This document shows, piece after piece, positions 1 through 11,903 of a stretch of DNA of 64,000 bases. The DNA is from Filosporella fistucella (lineage: Eukaryota; Ascomycota; Leotiomycetes; Helotiales). A program made the position numbers and the translations under genes. Every line of letters starts with the position of its first letter. Within the stretch, counting starts at the first letter, position 1. The notes under the pieces are model-generated. The model was not told the DNA's origin. It saw nothing but the letters and a program-made list of their open reading frames with translations, and ran no database searches. The stretch lies in the NCBI GenBank assembly GCA_030077755.1, contig JAQJZZ010000013.1, positions 186,001 through 250,000 on the forward strand, read 5' to 3'.

Positions 1-1961
1 CTGCCGCACATGCAAGTGAGTCGTTTTGGATAAATTCCCTCCGCATTTCATTCCCAGTATGGTGCTCACTGGTCATCAGGATTCGGAAAGTCAAGTGCGA
101 TGAGGCTCGACCTGTATGCCGCCGGTGTATCACAAGCGGACGTATGTGTGATGGATATGGCGTGGTATGCTACCTTTTCCTTTGTTCTCCCTTCCAGATT
201 TTGCTCTGATTCAGCTTCCGAGCAGGTTTCAGCCTGCTCGCCTGATACAATGTTGACAAATTGCGGTGCTAATTCGCTGCAGTGGGGTGGCGGAGAAACC
301 TTTCATGGCCATTTACAACGCGTTTCGGGAACCAAAGCCGTGGTTCCCATTTCCTCCATCCAAGTCCTTCCTCTGGTCTCCGGAGACGACGAAAAAAAAT
401 CGTTCGAATGGTTCAAGTGCCGAACTGTCCCGAAGATCCCTGGGAGTTTCCAATCGAGTTTCTGGACTAGGTTGCTCTTCCAAGCAAGTATCAATGAACC
501 GGCCGTATTGCATGCTGTCTTGACTTTGAGCTCCGTTCACAAAGGAGGAATCATTGCCAAGGGCAAGGCAATCTCTAACTTCCCTAGCCATACGGAACAG
601 TTCACTTTGCAACATTACGTGAAAGCCATCAGCCATCTTCAACCACATTTTTCAAACAAGGACAGAGCATCCTTCCGGATCGCTTTAATCACGTGCGTCG
701 TTTTTGTTTGTATGGAATTTCTTCGCGGACACTTCGAAACTGGTCAGATCCATCTCTTGAACGGGATAAAAATCTTAGGAGAGATGCAAATAATTTCTGT
801 TGAGGATGGGATCATGAAGTTGAAACGATGTCCAGATCCTACCGATGACTGGATCGTGGAACAACTTTGCCGGCTTCATCTCCAGGTGGAGCTATTTAGA
901 TACACATATCAACATCCTTGCATTGTGCTGCAGCCTCCTGGATTTGAGAAGCAAACTGTCTACATAAATTCGATATATGACTCCTGGAAACAATACGAGC
1001 GTGTTTTGAACAAAATATTTCATCTCACCCACCAAGCACGATTGGGAAACTTGCCGCGTTCCGAGCTACTTGATAGCCAGACACGCATCAAGATTGAGCT
1101 AGCGCAGTGGCTTGAGGTGTATGAATCGTATACCAAATCTCGATTTGAAGTAACTCAACGGTCTGTCGATCTGCGGAAGGTCTATCAAGTACAGAGCGCA
1201 TATCACACGATGGCTACAATCATGGCAGAAACCTGCATTTCTCCCAATGATGAAATGCTCTATGACACCCAAACAGCGACCTTCGAAGCGCTTCTTGCAC
1301 AAATGCACGGTCTTCACGATATCAGCTCCAGTTCACCTCGTGGCGAGAAACCAGAGCTACTGACCGATATGTCTGGGTCTATCATTGACATGGGTTGGAT
1401 GCCTCCATTGTATTACGTGGCTGTAAAATGCCGACATCACTGGATCAGAATGCAAGCTGTCAAGTTGCTTGAAACTACAACGCATCGAGAAGGAATGTGG
1501 GATTCAAGGATAACAGCTTTGGTGGCAAGGAAGGTGGTTGAAATCGAAGAAAGTAGCTTCTTCAAAAACGTTCAGAAACTGGATGAGCTCCCTGCACCTC
1601 GTGTTCCGACCTCTATAGAGATGAATCTGCCCATTTTACCGGATTCGTATCGCCTGTTAGAAGTGGAGGTCATTCTATCTGGATCGCCATTGAACAAGAT
1701 ACAACTATATTGTAAACAAGAACACAGAGGCAGAGTCCTGCTCTCAGAATACAACATGAAACTTAGGCAATGGGAAGATTTGTTCAACGGGTAAGTACAT
1801 CATTTCAATCTGTTGCTTCCCAGTTGCTAATTACATGAATCAGTTGCTCGACGGACGTGTCATCTGACAATTCTCAACCCATGACACATGAAAGTTCGCC
1901 CGTATCAGCACAGCTCAATTCGTCACTCTCTGGATTTGAAATCATTCCAGAGACCATCTAA
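1..1961 (+). CDS. Zn2Cys6 fungal transcription factor, 5' partial
   Basis: The 3' part of a fungal binuclear zinc-cluster regulator; the first exon begins before the window. Exons read 1-15, 80-164, 226-1790 and 1844-1961, giving about 593 residues to the TAA at 1959-1961. The zinc cluster spans the first intron: CRTCK joins IRKVKCDEARPVC, then CRRC and a final C, matching C-x2-C-x6-C-x6-C-x2-C-x6-C. The long third exon carries the FKCRTVP, SFW and NEPAVLHAV signature of the fungal-specific transcription factor domain (Fungal_trans_2 type). The last intron has a clear GTAAGT donor and a GCTAAT branch site. The intron after the zinc cluster is inferred from the frame change and its acceptor could differ by a few bases. 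It should act in the nucleus; target genes are unknown. The neighbour at 1986 is convergent, 24 bp away. Confidence 0.88.
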
Positions 1962-1985
1962 ATCACCTTCGTCGCTTCTTGTTTC

Positions 1986-3112
1986 TCACCCAGCAAGCAA
2001 TGCTTCCACTTGCTTCGTGATGTCGGGAAATGGAAAATGACTCTGGTTTCCCGCTGTACCAGGAACGGCAGAATCTCCGAACGGAACTATGTTCATATAC
2101 AAGCTTTGTTGAATCTCCACCACTGCTGTTACGAACCAAGTTGGATCCGTCCAAGGTACAACCCCTAAGAACTCGGCGCTGTCCCACTTCCCGTCCTTCG
2201 ATCGGAATACAGAAACACCAAGCAAATCCTCTGCAATGAGCAAGACCGTGCCTTTGTACTTTGGTGGAAGATAGAGCGCATCGTTGAATCCTGTTTTTCC
2301 GATAGCATAAGCGGGAGTCAACGGCACAATATACGGAATGCCTTTCTTCGCTTTCATATCGAATCGCCATATACTTCCAGTCTGGAAATCAGGAGCCAAT
2401 AAGAGCCAATCGTGGGCTGCGAGACCTGAAAATCCCGACAGAGTCGTGTTCTTGTCCGGAGATGCATACCACATCTCTACCTCTTTTCCTTTATTGTCTA
2501 CCCGTATGATACTACTCGGGTACGTGCCAACCACAAACACATTGTTATGTGGATCCTGCTCGCAATCCTGGTAGCCACCATAAATACCTTTCGCAGTCTC
2601 CGTCAAGTTTATCTTGTACAATAATTCTCTGGACACTGGATCCCATTGCATGATCCAATTGGTGCCAGAAATGTCTTGGCCATTGGTATTGAATGCATCG
2701 CCAGCATCGACAACAATTGAGAGGAGACCACTGCGGCGATCAACGTTCAAACCGCCGATATGGTAGGCTGGGTTATGGGTAATATTTGTAAATTCAAGGA
2801 CTTCCACCATGGACCCTGCGAAGGGGTCGTAGACGCCTACACTGGCATTCCACAGACAGCTATTCGTGTTAGGTATTGCATCTCAATGATGGGGTGGGGG
2901 GGTTGTTCATACCCGAGATACAACAAACCAGTACTGAAGTCATAATCAAGATTTTCTGGGTACAACTGATACTGATTGATGGTGAAGTTCCCCGAGAATG
3001 GTGGCAGATGATGCTTGTGTTTCTTGACCGAAAGAGCCTCAGCTTGAGGTAGAGCTGAAACAGCTAGTATACCAATCGCCACAAGAGCCAGATGCTTGAG
3101 ATATTGCAGCAT
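1986..3112 (-). CDS. Secreted Tri14-like beta-propeller protein
   Basis: Two exons, 2913-3112 and 1986-2841, encode about 351 residues. The chosen ATG at 3112 gives a good secretion signal (MLQYLKHLALVAIGILAVSA). An ATG further upstream lacks this property. The 71-bp intron has a GTATGA donor, and the joined sequence reads LLYLG-VGVYDPFAG. The mature part has PENLDYDF, VVDAGDAF, GGYQDCEQDP and GFSGLAAHDWL, regularly spaced blocks as in six-bladed propellers of the SMP-30/phosphotriesterase-like superfamily that are annotated as Tri14-like in ascomycetes. Tri14 is linked to virulence in Fusarium but its biochemical activity is not established, so no enzyme function is claimed. No other trichothecene-type genes lie nearby, so this is not evidence for that pathway. 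The family call is from memory of the motif pattern. Confidence 0.75.
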
Positions 3113-4364
3113 TTTTTGTGAAATACAAATGCTTGACCGGATAGTCTGAAACAAACCAACACTTTGGGGATCAAGAATGAGAATTTGGAAAATTTCTAGC
3201 TGGGAGCTGCATGATATCATGTCACCTTCTATTTATCCAAACTTTTTTGTTTTTCTCCTCGCATGCACAATGTCAGCATGCATATGGACTTCCCCTTCTC
3301 CTCCCCACCATTACTTCGAGCTTGTTTTCCATTCGCAAGCCAACCGCGGAAGCAAAACAGATCCACTAATCATTAAATTTCTACCTATTCAAGTGGTAAA
3401 ATAATCACTATTCAATTCCCAGCTTCGTGCAAACAAAAATTATGTTCAATTTAAGAGTGATAATACATCTCCTGCCAAGCTGACATGACCCCGCTATCTC
3501 GACATGCGGGAGCGGGAAAACCTTATATAATAACCGGCCCCTTGTCAACTCTTTGGTGATGCTATGATTGGTTACCATTCATGATGATAGCTGGCACGAT
3601 GATATCGATAACATTTAATTGGATGCCCTTGTGTGACCGCAGCATACTAGATTGTTTTTTTGAAGCAGAGTTGCTGTTCAGGCGTTTTGGTGGCGGTGGG
3701 GTGAAGTGGCCCCACATTCGAAAACTCGGTGTAGATGTAATTTTGATGAACTGGAATCGAGGGAAGAGCCAATATATCGTGGGGAATATACGAAGTTTTT
3801 ATTTCGAAGTCTAGCTGATAAATGAGCTCTTACCCATTGTCCAGTCTTAGATACAACGGGGTTTTGCTGTTCACGCTCGTTGATTCGGATGGCGGGGTCG
3901 ATATTGTGCCGGAAGAGGGGGTCATTACCGTGCCAAAGAGCGAGCTGTTCATGATTTGGACCCAATTGTTTTCCCTCTCACACACCAGAGCCCAGATTCC
4001 AGATTGCCGTTACTTGAAGCATGAGACCACTTCGACGCTAATCTCATGCATAAATACATGTCGGTGGTTCTATGCCCCGCACTCTGTGGCAAACAATCGA
4101 TTGAATGATTGTTTGGAAAGCTCCCAGGCATTGAATACTGGGCAATAATACCCATTCCAATCTCAATTGAGAAAAACGAAGATTGAATGTGACGGACTTT
4201 TGTTTAGCACAAAGTCCGCAGGTTAATGCCCATCGGGCAACATTCATTATATGTAAGTGACCTGCCCCTTGCTTCAAATCACCAACAGTCATCAAAACAT
4301 CGCTGTTTTATTTCCTCCTGTCTTTAATTGTCGCAAACCACTCGGTTTGTCTCAACCGATCACA
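3113..4364. other. Intergenic, no gene seen
   Basis: Upstream region of the Tri14-like gene and of the broken SNG1-like gene. Open frames are short and in inconsistent phases. A TATA-like TTATATAATAA lies near 3523-3533. Nothing else can be supported. Confidence 0.5.
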
Positions 4365-5023
4365 ATGGCGAGAATAAGATGGTAAGACCCATTCTGGGAC
4401 GGAAAGCGGAAGGGCATTAAGATTGGCACTATCATGGCGGGTCTGATGCTCATCCTTTTGTTTCTTGTCAATATGTCATATCTTTATGGCTCCTCCTTTG
4501 AAAGTGGAGACAGGGAGCACAATCTCAAGGTATTGGGAGTAGACTTTGATGGTGCGTTTATACTCGCTTCCTTCATGTCGTTCTTTGTTCTAACATGGGC
4601 AATAGCGAATGTTACTAGCACGATTTATCCTTTTGAGCTCAGCTCCACTTCCTATCGCATAGAATATACTTTCCCAGCTCACGAGACTTATACTATGCTA
4701 ATCCAGATCTGGTCAAGAGGGTCTAGCAATCATTTGAATCGTGCTTTGCCGATTTTTTTGCATGGGAGGTAGTAGGCTTCGGGTTGGCCGGGTGTGGTAG
4801 CTTTTATCGAAATGGGAAGGCTAGACGAGAGCTCTTGGCTACGGAGTATGAGATAGAAAGTGGAGGAATGCAAGGATATATGAGTGAGGAAGACAAAGCG
4901 AAACTAGAGAGGCTGGACGGAGGATCATATTTATCATCTTTTCCGATGCCGTTCTTTTCGGCAGATAGGAAGTCGATTCCATTATCAAGACAGTCAACCT
5001 GTCTCATTGAAAGCGTCTTTTAG
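4365..5023 (+). pseudogene. Broken SNG1-like (DUF3533) membrane protein gene
   Basis: The start MARIRW, then DPFWDGKRKGIKIGTIMAG and a hydrophobic stretch ending MSYLYGSSF, is the N-terminus of the SNG1/DUF3533 family of multi-spanning membrane proteins (nitrosoguanidine-resistance family). Three lesions are visible. Codon 7 is TAA where the family has an aromatic residue. The reading then jumps from LGVDFDGAF straight into the family's C-terminal membrane part (FILASFMSFFVLTWAIAN, later FPAHETYTMLIQIWSRGSS), so most of the central region is missing compared with the usual 400 or more residues. At about 4750-4760, a run of T breaks the frame: the continuation AWEVVGFGLAG is in another phase and runs to the stop at 5021-5023. 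The remaining sequence is otherwise well kept, suggesting recent loss. Confidence 0.78.
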
Positions 5024-5483
5024 TCAATGTAGTATCGAATTTCAGATCCGTAGAGATTGAAGTGGCGGACATAGCTGTCAGAAAGAGGAGAAAATCAAGA
5101 CAGGTCATATGAGAAAAGCCTTGCCTATAGCTCAACATCAAATGTGCATATAAGCATATTCTCGCTGAGGTGATTCTATCAAATGCTGCCGCAAAGCACT
5201 TTTGATTTGGACAGTCTTCATATTCAAGTTCCTGAAAAAGAGGGGAAGAACAAAAGAAAGGGGTTAGGGGAAGCGAATTAGAGTTTAGCGCACTCGCTTA
5301 TCTCAACAATGTGATCTGGACACTCGATGAAGATTTTTCTATTGCGAAAGTGAATCAATGCTGACTGCAGCATCCAGAGTGAAGTCTAGAAGTAAATCTA
5401 GCTTTCTTGTCCAAATTTTAAACGAAAAGAAGCGATCAGAGCAGTCGTACAGGTCACGAGAAAGGTCGCGCCATCAGCTAACA
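5024..5483. other. Intergenic, no gene seen
   Basis: Spacer between the broken SNG1-like gene and the AlkB gene. It should hold the AlkB promoter. No coding signal or clear motif was seen. Confidence 0.5.
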
Positions 5484-6701
5484 ATGGACGACTCGAATAT
5501 CGTAAGTTCGAATTTCTGACATAGGAGTTGCGAAGATCTAACTATGGTAGAAACACCATGGGCGTGATACCCATGCTATGCCTCCTCAGGCAATCTGTAA
5601 CATGTATAAGAATTATCAGAAACTCGACGACGCAGCGGTTGACGAAGATTTCAATGTCGTTGACTTCCGGCATGGTTTGACGGCTTCCCAGAAAGAGCGA
5701 ATTGTACCTGTCGATATGGTATCCTCAGAGCTGATAAATTCGGCACGGAAAGCTTTCCAAAGCTCAACAAAAGAGTTTGGAAATATGAAGGAGACAGATA
5801 TCATTCCAGAAGCATGCACCATCTTTGAGCACAAGGATTTTCCAGGTATGTTCTCGCCCCAACTGCAGGTCACATGACTAAATATTCAGGTCTCCGACTC
5901 TACCCCTCTCTTCTCCCTCCAGAATGCCAAATGTTGATGGTTTCATCACTTTTACACCGTGATCTCTCTAACCCTCTCCATAAAACCAACATCCACCAAG
6001 ACTACGACATGCCCTATCCGCCTCCAATCGCAGGCACACCGGACCACAAATCCTATTTCTCCTTTCCCCCAGCATCCAAAAACGAAATATTCACGCCTCT
6101 CAATCCGCACAGCAATTTCAAACCACTATACATGACACAGTTCCTGTCAAAGAAACTGAGATGGCTGACTCTTGGTTCGCAATATGACTGGACAACTCGC
6201 GCTTACCCCGCAACTTCACCAACACCTTTCCCATCTGATATCGGAGCTCTCGTCACAACATTATTTCAAAACTCGTTCACGCCCGAATCAGGCGTTGTAT
6301 TGCTATACAGCCCCAAAGACTACATGCCCGTTCACAGAGACGTGTCCGAGGAATGCGAGCGGGGACTAGCTTCATTTACACTTGGCTGTGATGGTCTGTT
6401 CATTATTTCTCGAGATAAAGCTCCGAAGGAAGGGGAGAAGATCGACGAGACTAATGAAGATAGAGAAATGGAAATGTGTGTTTTGAGAGTGCGAAGCGGA
6501 GATTGTGTTTGGATGGGAGGAGAGACGAGGTGGTGTTGGCATGCTATGCCCAAGGTGATGGCGGGGACTTGTCCTGAATGGTTGCATGATTGGCCTGTTG
6601 GAAGTGGAGGTAGTGACAAAGATGAGAAGGTTTATGAGAGATGGAGAGGATTCATGAAGGCTAAGAGAGTCAATATCAGTTGCCGGCAGGTGTGGGGATG
6701 A
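5484..6701 (+). CDS. AlkB-type 2-oxoglutarate/Fe(II) dioxygenase (ALKBH1-like)
   Basis: Three exons, 5484-5501, 5551-5845 and 5890-6701, encode 374 residues. The first exon is only 18 nt (MDDSNI), followed by a 49-bp intron. The catalytic features are in place: H253-R-D255 (VHRDVSEE) and H322 (WHAMPKV) as the iron triad, and the R364-VNISC-R370 motif that binds 2-oxoglutarate in AlkB proteins. The core also has LLYSPKDYMPVH and LASFTLGCDGLF strands of the double-stranded beta-helix. Members oxidatively demethylate alkylated nucleic acid; ALKBH1-type enzymes act on DNA or tRNA in nucleus or mitochondria, and the substrate here cannot be read from sequence. The residues between 275 and 300 form an acidic insertion. 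The 3' end overlaps an antisense orphan exon by 26 bp. Confidence 0.9.
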
Positions 6702-6948
6702 AGTGGTGCATAGGCAGGTCGAGCCGTGTTTGATTGGCTTTGCGTTGATTATCGCCAGTGATGCTGAGGTGGACAGGTTTAAGGCCATGGTAGCTCATAG
6801 TCGCAGTGTCTTCGAGCGTGACCATCAGTCTGCCAGGACATTTTTCGTCAGGGCCATAGTAGTCCTCCACATCAGTCGGGAAAGTTGTCCCCCCAGCCAG
6901 ATCATGTAGAATGCGTGTGAGGCGTGACGCGTTTAACGCCGTTCGATT
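6676..6948 (-). pseudogene. Orphan terminal exon / gene fragment
   Basis: One open frame of 90 codons, beginning at a plausible AATATAG acceptor and ending at a stop that overlaps the 3' end of the AlkB gene. It reads like real protein: TRILHDLAGGTTFPTD, EDYYGPDEKCPGRLM, TLEDTATMSYHGLKP. I do not recognise the family. No start codon in frame, signal or upstream exon could be found in the 200 bp before the RTA1 gene. The simplest reading is the last exon of a gene whose 5' part has been lost. A functional small gene with undetected upstream exons is possible. Confidence 0.35.
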
Positions 6949-7155
6949 CTATATTACATTATCTTGCTAGAATATCTTGTCTGACAACAGAGGCTGGATT
7001 GATGTATTAACATTATCTATTAAGCTGTTCAGCTATACCTCAACATAAATTTTCTAACGTGCAAAGTCATGATTCGACAATCTAAGAACAACGCATTTCA
7101 TTTCAATCTTTTTTCTAGCACAAATTCCATCGTCCCCATATTTTCTTGAGTCTCT

Positions 7156-8220
7156 TCAATTCTTTATACTTTCTGGGTCCGACCCACTGGTTCGACCTCC
7201 ACTAGCTTCCACGTCCTGGGCCTTCTTCCAGTTCCATCCAGCATCTACCCACTTCGCACCAAATACATGACCTGGATGGAAAACTGTCATTAATGCGACT
7301 GCCAGAACCACCATGGCTCCTTCAAGAATCATAAAGGGTATCTCTTCATTGGCGAGCTTGCTGCCGAAGCCGTTGGCAAGTTCTCCTACACGGAAACTCG
7401 AACGAGTGAGTATGAGAATGGTCGAAAGGGAGAGTGCTTGGGCGTGTTAGCATGAGGTATATGTATGCAGAGATGACATACCGATGAGAAACATCTTAAA
7501 TCCTCTCTCGCTTCTTCCTCGGATATCAGTTGCTCTTCCAACGTATATTCCTTTATTACGTTTTTGTGCCCTATCTCGTTTCACATTCCATGCAAACTCT
7601 GCAGCAACTGCTATAAATCCCAATAGCGTAAGAACTTGAAAAGCCAATCCGGCAACCATGATATGAGTTCCTTGCTTGCTGCCTTCCCGGGTAGCGGCAG
7701 TATCGGCAATAGCACCGCCTGTAGCCTGCATGACCAAGGCAATGAAATCGCAAAGCATAAAACCCAGAGAGATCCATTTAGGAGATAGTCTGGCGTAAGA
7801 GAGCCCATAATATACGATGATGCGCGAGAGTGTGAGATATATCGCTGCTGCGAAAAATACAGGTCCGATAGTTAGGCAAATGAGATATCTGCTACTGTTA
7901 GAACAATTGCAATTCTTCAATCGAACCATTTCCAGTGAAATACAAACTTACATGAGGAAAGGGTTCGCATCAAAGGGATTATAATGCATCATTACTCGTC
8001 CCAGATATCCCACAACTTCCAGTACCAACCCGCTTATCATCGCAACAGAGTAACTCCATGTTCGGTAGCGGAAGAGCTGAAATGCTTGGATGAGAAGAAA
8101 TAAAGCGAAAATAGACAAGTATAAGGCATTCCCCCATAGCGTTGGAATATAGTCGACCGTCGCATAACTGAGTGGACAAGTGTCGATTGTGCAACCTCGC
8201 ACGTTGTCGAGCTGTGCCAT
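7156..8220 (-). CDS. RTA1-family seven-TM lipid-translocating exporter-like protein
   Basis: Three exons, 7952-8220, 7482-7888 and 7156-7436, encode 318 residues. The start is the ATG at 8220 (MAQLDNVRGC); the frame is open a little further up but with no ATG. Family marks are IPTLWGNALYLSIFALF, VLEVVGYLGRV, YLICLTIGPVFFAAAIYLTL, FMLCDFIALVMQATGGA and FRVGELANG...EIPFMILEGAMVV, with seven hydrophobic segments and a charged cytosolic tail. RTA1/RSB1/RTM1 proteins sit in the plasma membrane and are tied to resistance to aminocholesterol or long-chain bases; the substrate of this one is unknown. Length is normal for the family. Introns are 63 and 45 bp with good donors. It is convergent with the AlkB gene. 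Confidence 0.9.
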
Positions 8221-8930
8221 TGCTATCTGCTTGGTCCGAGTCAAGTCGAGGCTGTTGTCGTTCTTGTGAAAAAAAAATGAGGGTTGATTTAGGATTGAGA
8301 TTCAGCCACGAGTTGTAAAAGTACCATATAAAGATAGAAAGCAAGTGATTTGGCAGGAACGATCGTGCAAGTTCGAGTGGTTCGGGGTATTTATTATTTG
8401 GGTAAAATTGAGAGAAGAATTCCAGAACTGAAGTCGAAAACCTTTGGACGCAGCCTCTATTTGAGGAAATCTTCTTCATAAATGATATGCAATGAACATA
8501 TAACCAACGCGCAATATATTTCCTTATTTGGTTCGCCTATTCAAGCAGCACAAAATTCTCAGCTCGTGGCCAGCCACCAAGGCACAACATTCACCCGAGC
8601 CTTACACGAACCCACTCAGATATTAGAAATAAAGCCTGACGCCCGACTTGCGTATCTGTCGCACGAGGCTGAGCTTATTGCCCTCCTGCCGTTATTTTAG
8701 CGAATTATATTGGATGTTATACGGCAGCCTGACTGTCAACGTGGACAAGCGGCAGTTTACTACCTACAGGGCCTTTTAATTGTAAATTCAGGTGATTTTT
8801 GCCACTTGCTCAGCCCACACCTCACCTGTTTTCGCAACGGCCACCCACCAATTATATATCAGGGTTCTTCCTCCTTCTCTTCTGCCTATTGTGCTGCTTT
8901 AGCAATATACAGTATATAGGATAGAATAAA
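8221..8930. other. Intergenic, no gene seen
   Basis: Promoter side of the RTA1 gene, then AT-rich sequence leading into the transposase remnant. Short frames here have no protein-like features. Confidence 0.45.
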
Positions 8931-9104
8931 GGATATTTGCAAGCCTTAGATCTACAAGTCCATAGGAACTATAGGAGGCTTAAGGCAGTAGTTTTAGAAG
9001 CGTGGGAGGCAGTTATAGACGGAGAAGTGAGGGCCCTTGTACATAGTATGCTAGAGCGCTGTAAAGCAGTAATAGCTGCTCACGGTGCATATACAAAGTT
9101 CTAA
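8931..9104 (+). mobile_element. Tc1/mariner transposase C-terminal remnant
   Basis: A 57-codon frame ending in TAA reads GYLQALDLQ, then EAWEAVIDGEVRALV, HSMLERCKAVIAAHG and AYTKF. This matches the end of fungal Tc1/mariner transposases, where a DDE catalytic core is followed by a helix that prevents or allows termination and a conserved CxAVIxAxGxxTK tail. A stop codon interrupts the frame just upstream. The catalytic core and inverted terminal repeats are not seen, so this is a dead fragment. The call rests on the tail motif alone. Confidence 0.6.
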
Positions 9105-9992
9105 ATAGCTTCACGTTCTATAGAATCCAAAAGTGTACGAATGCAAAGACAGTATAAAGCAGCAATCCGTAGAGTGGTGTGAAAAAGGGTGGGAATAGAG
9201 TGGCAAAGTGTCTGTGCTTTTACAATTACGTAGTAATAGGGCCTGTACGAAGTACTGTTAATCGTTGTTGCGGTGGAGGCTTAGCTGAATCATCATCGCT
9301 GGGATGAAAATCACGCCGTGTAGCACCCATAATTGTCGCATTGCATATGGAATGATTTGCTTCTCATATTTCCATTGTTCTAGAAGCATGGTGATGGTTT
9401 ACATGTGCATCTGGCGAATTGCCTATAGATTTCATCTGGAAGTAGTAAGGAAACTGACCTGAACTGAAAGCATAACGAGGAGTTTGGTCCCAGTGAATGA
9501 TATTATGGCTCTTCATCTACTTCTTTTCATCTTACGACCTGATACAGATTTAGTGAACTGATGGGTCCTTTTTTCAAATGAACTCGGGTAGCTCCAGCCA
9601 ATTATAAGGGTAACATCTTCATCATAGCCACAAAATTTGGTTTCGTGGAATAAGAGGCTCACTGAATGGGCAGTTTCCACGAAGAATGTTGTTTTATTTG
9701 CAACATAATGATCTAGACGCGCCATGGCCAAGTCAATGGTCTTGTGTTAGGCACCCGATAATGTACTTTGTACGAGTCGCAAGTTTTCAAACTAATTTGA
9801 ACCGTTGGACAGCATGGATTGAAAAATATCATCTAATCTTTCATGCAATTGAGACTATAGTCTGGACAAGAGATATTTTCTGCCTGAAGCGAGCCTGCAC
9901 TCCTTACCACGTCCCATCATGGAATTATTAAAATCACTCGAAATACTGTTACCCCAAACCAATCCGCGGGCTCAAACATCGGGTGATGATAC
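9105..9992. other. Intergenic, no gene seen
   Basis: Sequence after the transposase remnant. The first 150 bp may still be transposon-derived. Otherwise featureless. Confidence 0.4.
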
Positions 9993-11903
9993 TTAAATCC
10001 TGAGCCGTCGTTGCAACAGAATATAAGTATACAAGCTGTTATCAACCACTTCCCAACTATCAAGTGTCATACTCAAGGCAGCTGATTTTAACATCGTCTT
10101 TAGGAATCTACCATAAGGCGTATTCTGCGCTGCTGGAGCTATTGCCAACATAATGAATAGAAAGATACCTGGGATTTGCTTCCATCGAGATAGCTTGACT
10201 TGCCACATAATTGGCCAAAGTTGATTGATGTCTGTGAGGGAACAAGCTTGTGAGAGCGGGATATGGGAAACGATTGCTCTGCAGTAGACAAGTGCTGCAA
10301 GACGGCAAGACCGGTAAACAAAGTCTTTCGCAAACTGAGCATCTCCCGAACCGTCTGGCAACCCAGACACACGCTCCTGGATCCATATAGATGTCGATTT
10401 TATTTTAGCTAATTCCGTATCGGAATTGTCCCCATCAAGCTGCCGCACCGTTGCCTGGAAGAGAAAGCGCATATCGTCGAGGATGGTCGCCGTCTCCTTG
10501 GTGATTTTGAGCTGGCGTGAAGTTTCAACAAATGGTGATTGTGTAACGATAAATGGGATGTTGACATGAAGAGGATACTCAGATGGTGCTTGAACTTGGT
10601 GCTGAAACCAGGGTTCCCATTCATAAGTGGCACATAAGCAGTAGTCTGTTCTAAACGAAGTCAGCATAAGAAGTCTGCTTTTGTCTGTCTTTGACCCACA
10701 TCAGAATCATATTCCGTAGACAGTGACCCGGTCCTAGTTTATCCAGACCCCCTTTCAGCTCTGTCATTCGGACAAGCCCGTTCAGATGCTGTTTGACAAC
10801 CTTTACATTGTTCCAGTGCCACTCTAGGACTAAGAAATTTAGAACCGCAGCGATGGCCTCGGTGGATGTTGCCATTTTGGGATCATGAAGCGCTTCATTG
10901 AGGAGTTGAAGTGACTTTGTTTTATGTGCTAGAGCAAGTGCTGCATTTTCAGGGGATGTCTTTACCGATTCGACCTGGTAACAAGACGTGCTGAATATTC
11001 CCAGATAGGCCATTAATGGAGTTTTCATTGCTGATGGTATCCAGATATCGTTGTAGTGATTTGGCCGAGGTCTTCCATCAATGGAGAAGACATATTTGGT
11101 CAGGATATTGATAACTGCGATCGTCAGCCCAAACCTATCATACCACACGAGAACCTCACATGCATGTAATAACCCAGCGTTGTGGGTAGTAGGCACCACT
11201 CCGAGAAAGTGCAGTGGATCTACAGACGAAATAGCCAGATCATGTGGAGAAATATTGCCCATTACCTGCCTAAATTTTCGAAGTTGCAATTGTCTTCGGT
11301 GGTCACCAACTCCATCCTCCAAAGAAGCTCTAGTAGTACCAGAAGAGCTGTTATTGTTTTGATTGGCTTCCCCAGTGTCACTCTTGTCATATTGCAATTG
11401 AGACACCATAGAGCTTAGCATTTGTTGATAGCGCTCTACAGGGTCGAAATCTTCTAGGGTATTGATAGAAACTGTTGCAGTTTTCATCGACGGTGCCGCT
11501 TTGATTTGTGCCACCTCTGAGGCTTGTTGATAAACGAATGGAGATGGATAAGCTGTAGTGGCGGGTAATTCTCGACGGCTATTTTCTAACCTATGTTGTA
11601 TCAGCGTTTTCAAATACCGAGGTCTTCGAAAAGCCTACTTTGGGTTTCGGTAAATACATTCTGGCGGAGGATACCTCCTGGCACATTGTCTACATGGTTG
11701 TTGTTGGTCGCACTGGCATAGTCAGATCAATCTTATCCCTTTAGGGTGCGTATGCAGCACAGAGAAAGCGGTGTGTGCGACATGATACTGACCTTTTGTT
11801 TTCTCCTGTGGCATTCTGTACAACTTGTATGCAATTTCAGCCTCCCCTCGGAGTGTTTGTCTCCTCGATATTTCTGCCGACTTTGCTGTATCAATTCGGA
11901 CAT
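9993..11903 (-). CDS. Zn2Cys6 fungal transcription factor (DUF3468 type)
   Basis: Four exons, 11793-11903, 11639-11712, 10700-11590 and 9993-10650, encode 577 residues. The ATG at 11903 is the one in frame with the zinc cluster. The cluster is complete across the first intron: C28-TE-C31-x6-C38-x5-C44-RQ-C47-x8-C56, the last part reading CARRYPPPEC. The rest has the fungal-specific domain of DUF3468 regulators: ALALAHKTKSLQLLNEAL, VLEWHWNNVKVVKQHLNGL, and near the C-terminus TMLKSAALSMTLDSWEVVD. The third intron (10651-10699, GTGGGT donor) is inferred from the frame change and a GCTGAC branch site. It is divergent from the GH55 glucanase, whose start lies 1.3 kb away; a regulatory link is possible but unproven. 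Confidence 0.85.

Noticed and set aside
1986..3112. A trichothecene-type biosynthetic cluster around the Tri14-like gene
   Set aside because: No terpene cyclase, P450, acetyltransferase or transporter of that pathway lies nearby; Tri14-like genes occur alone in many fungi.
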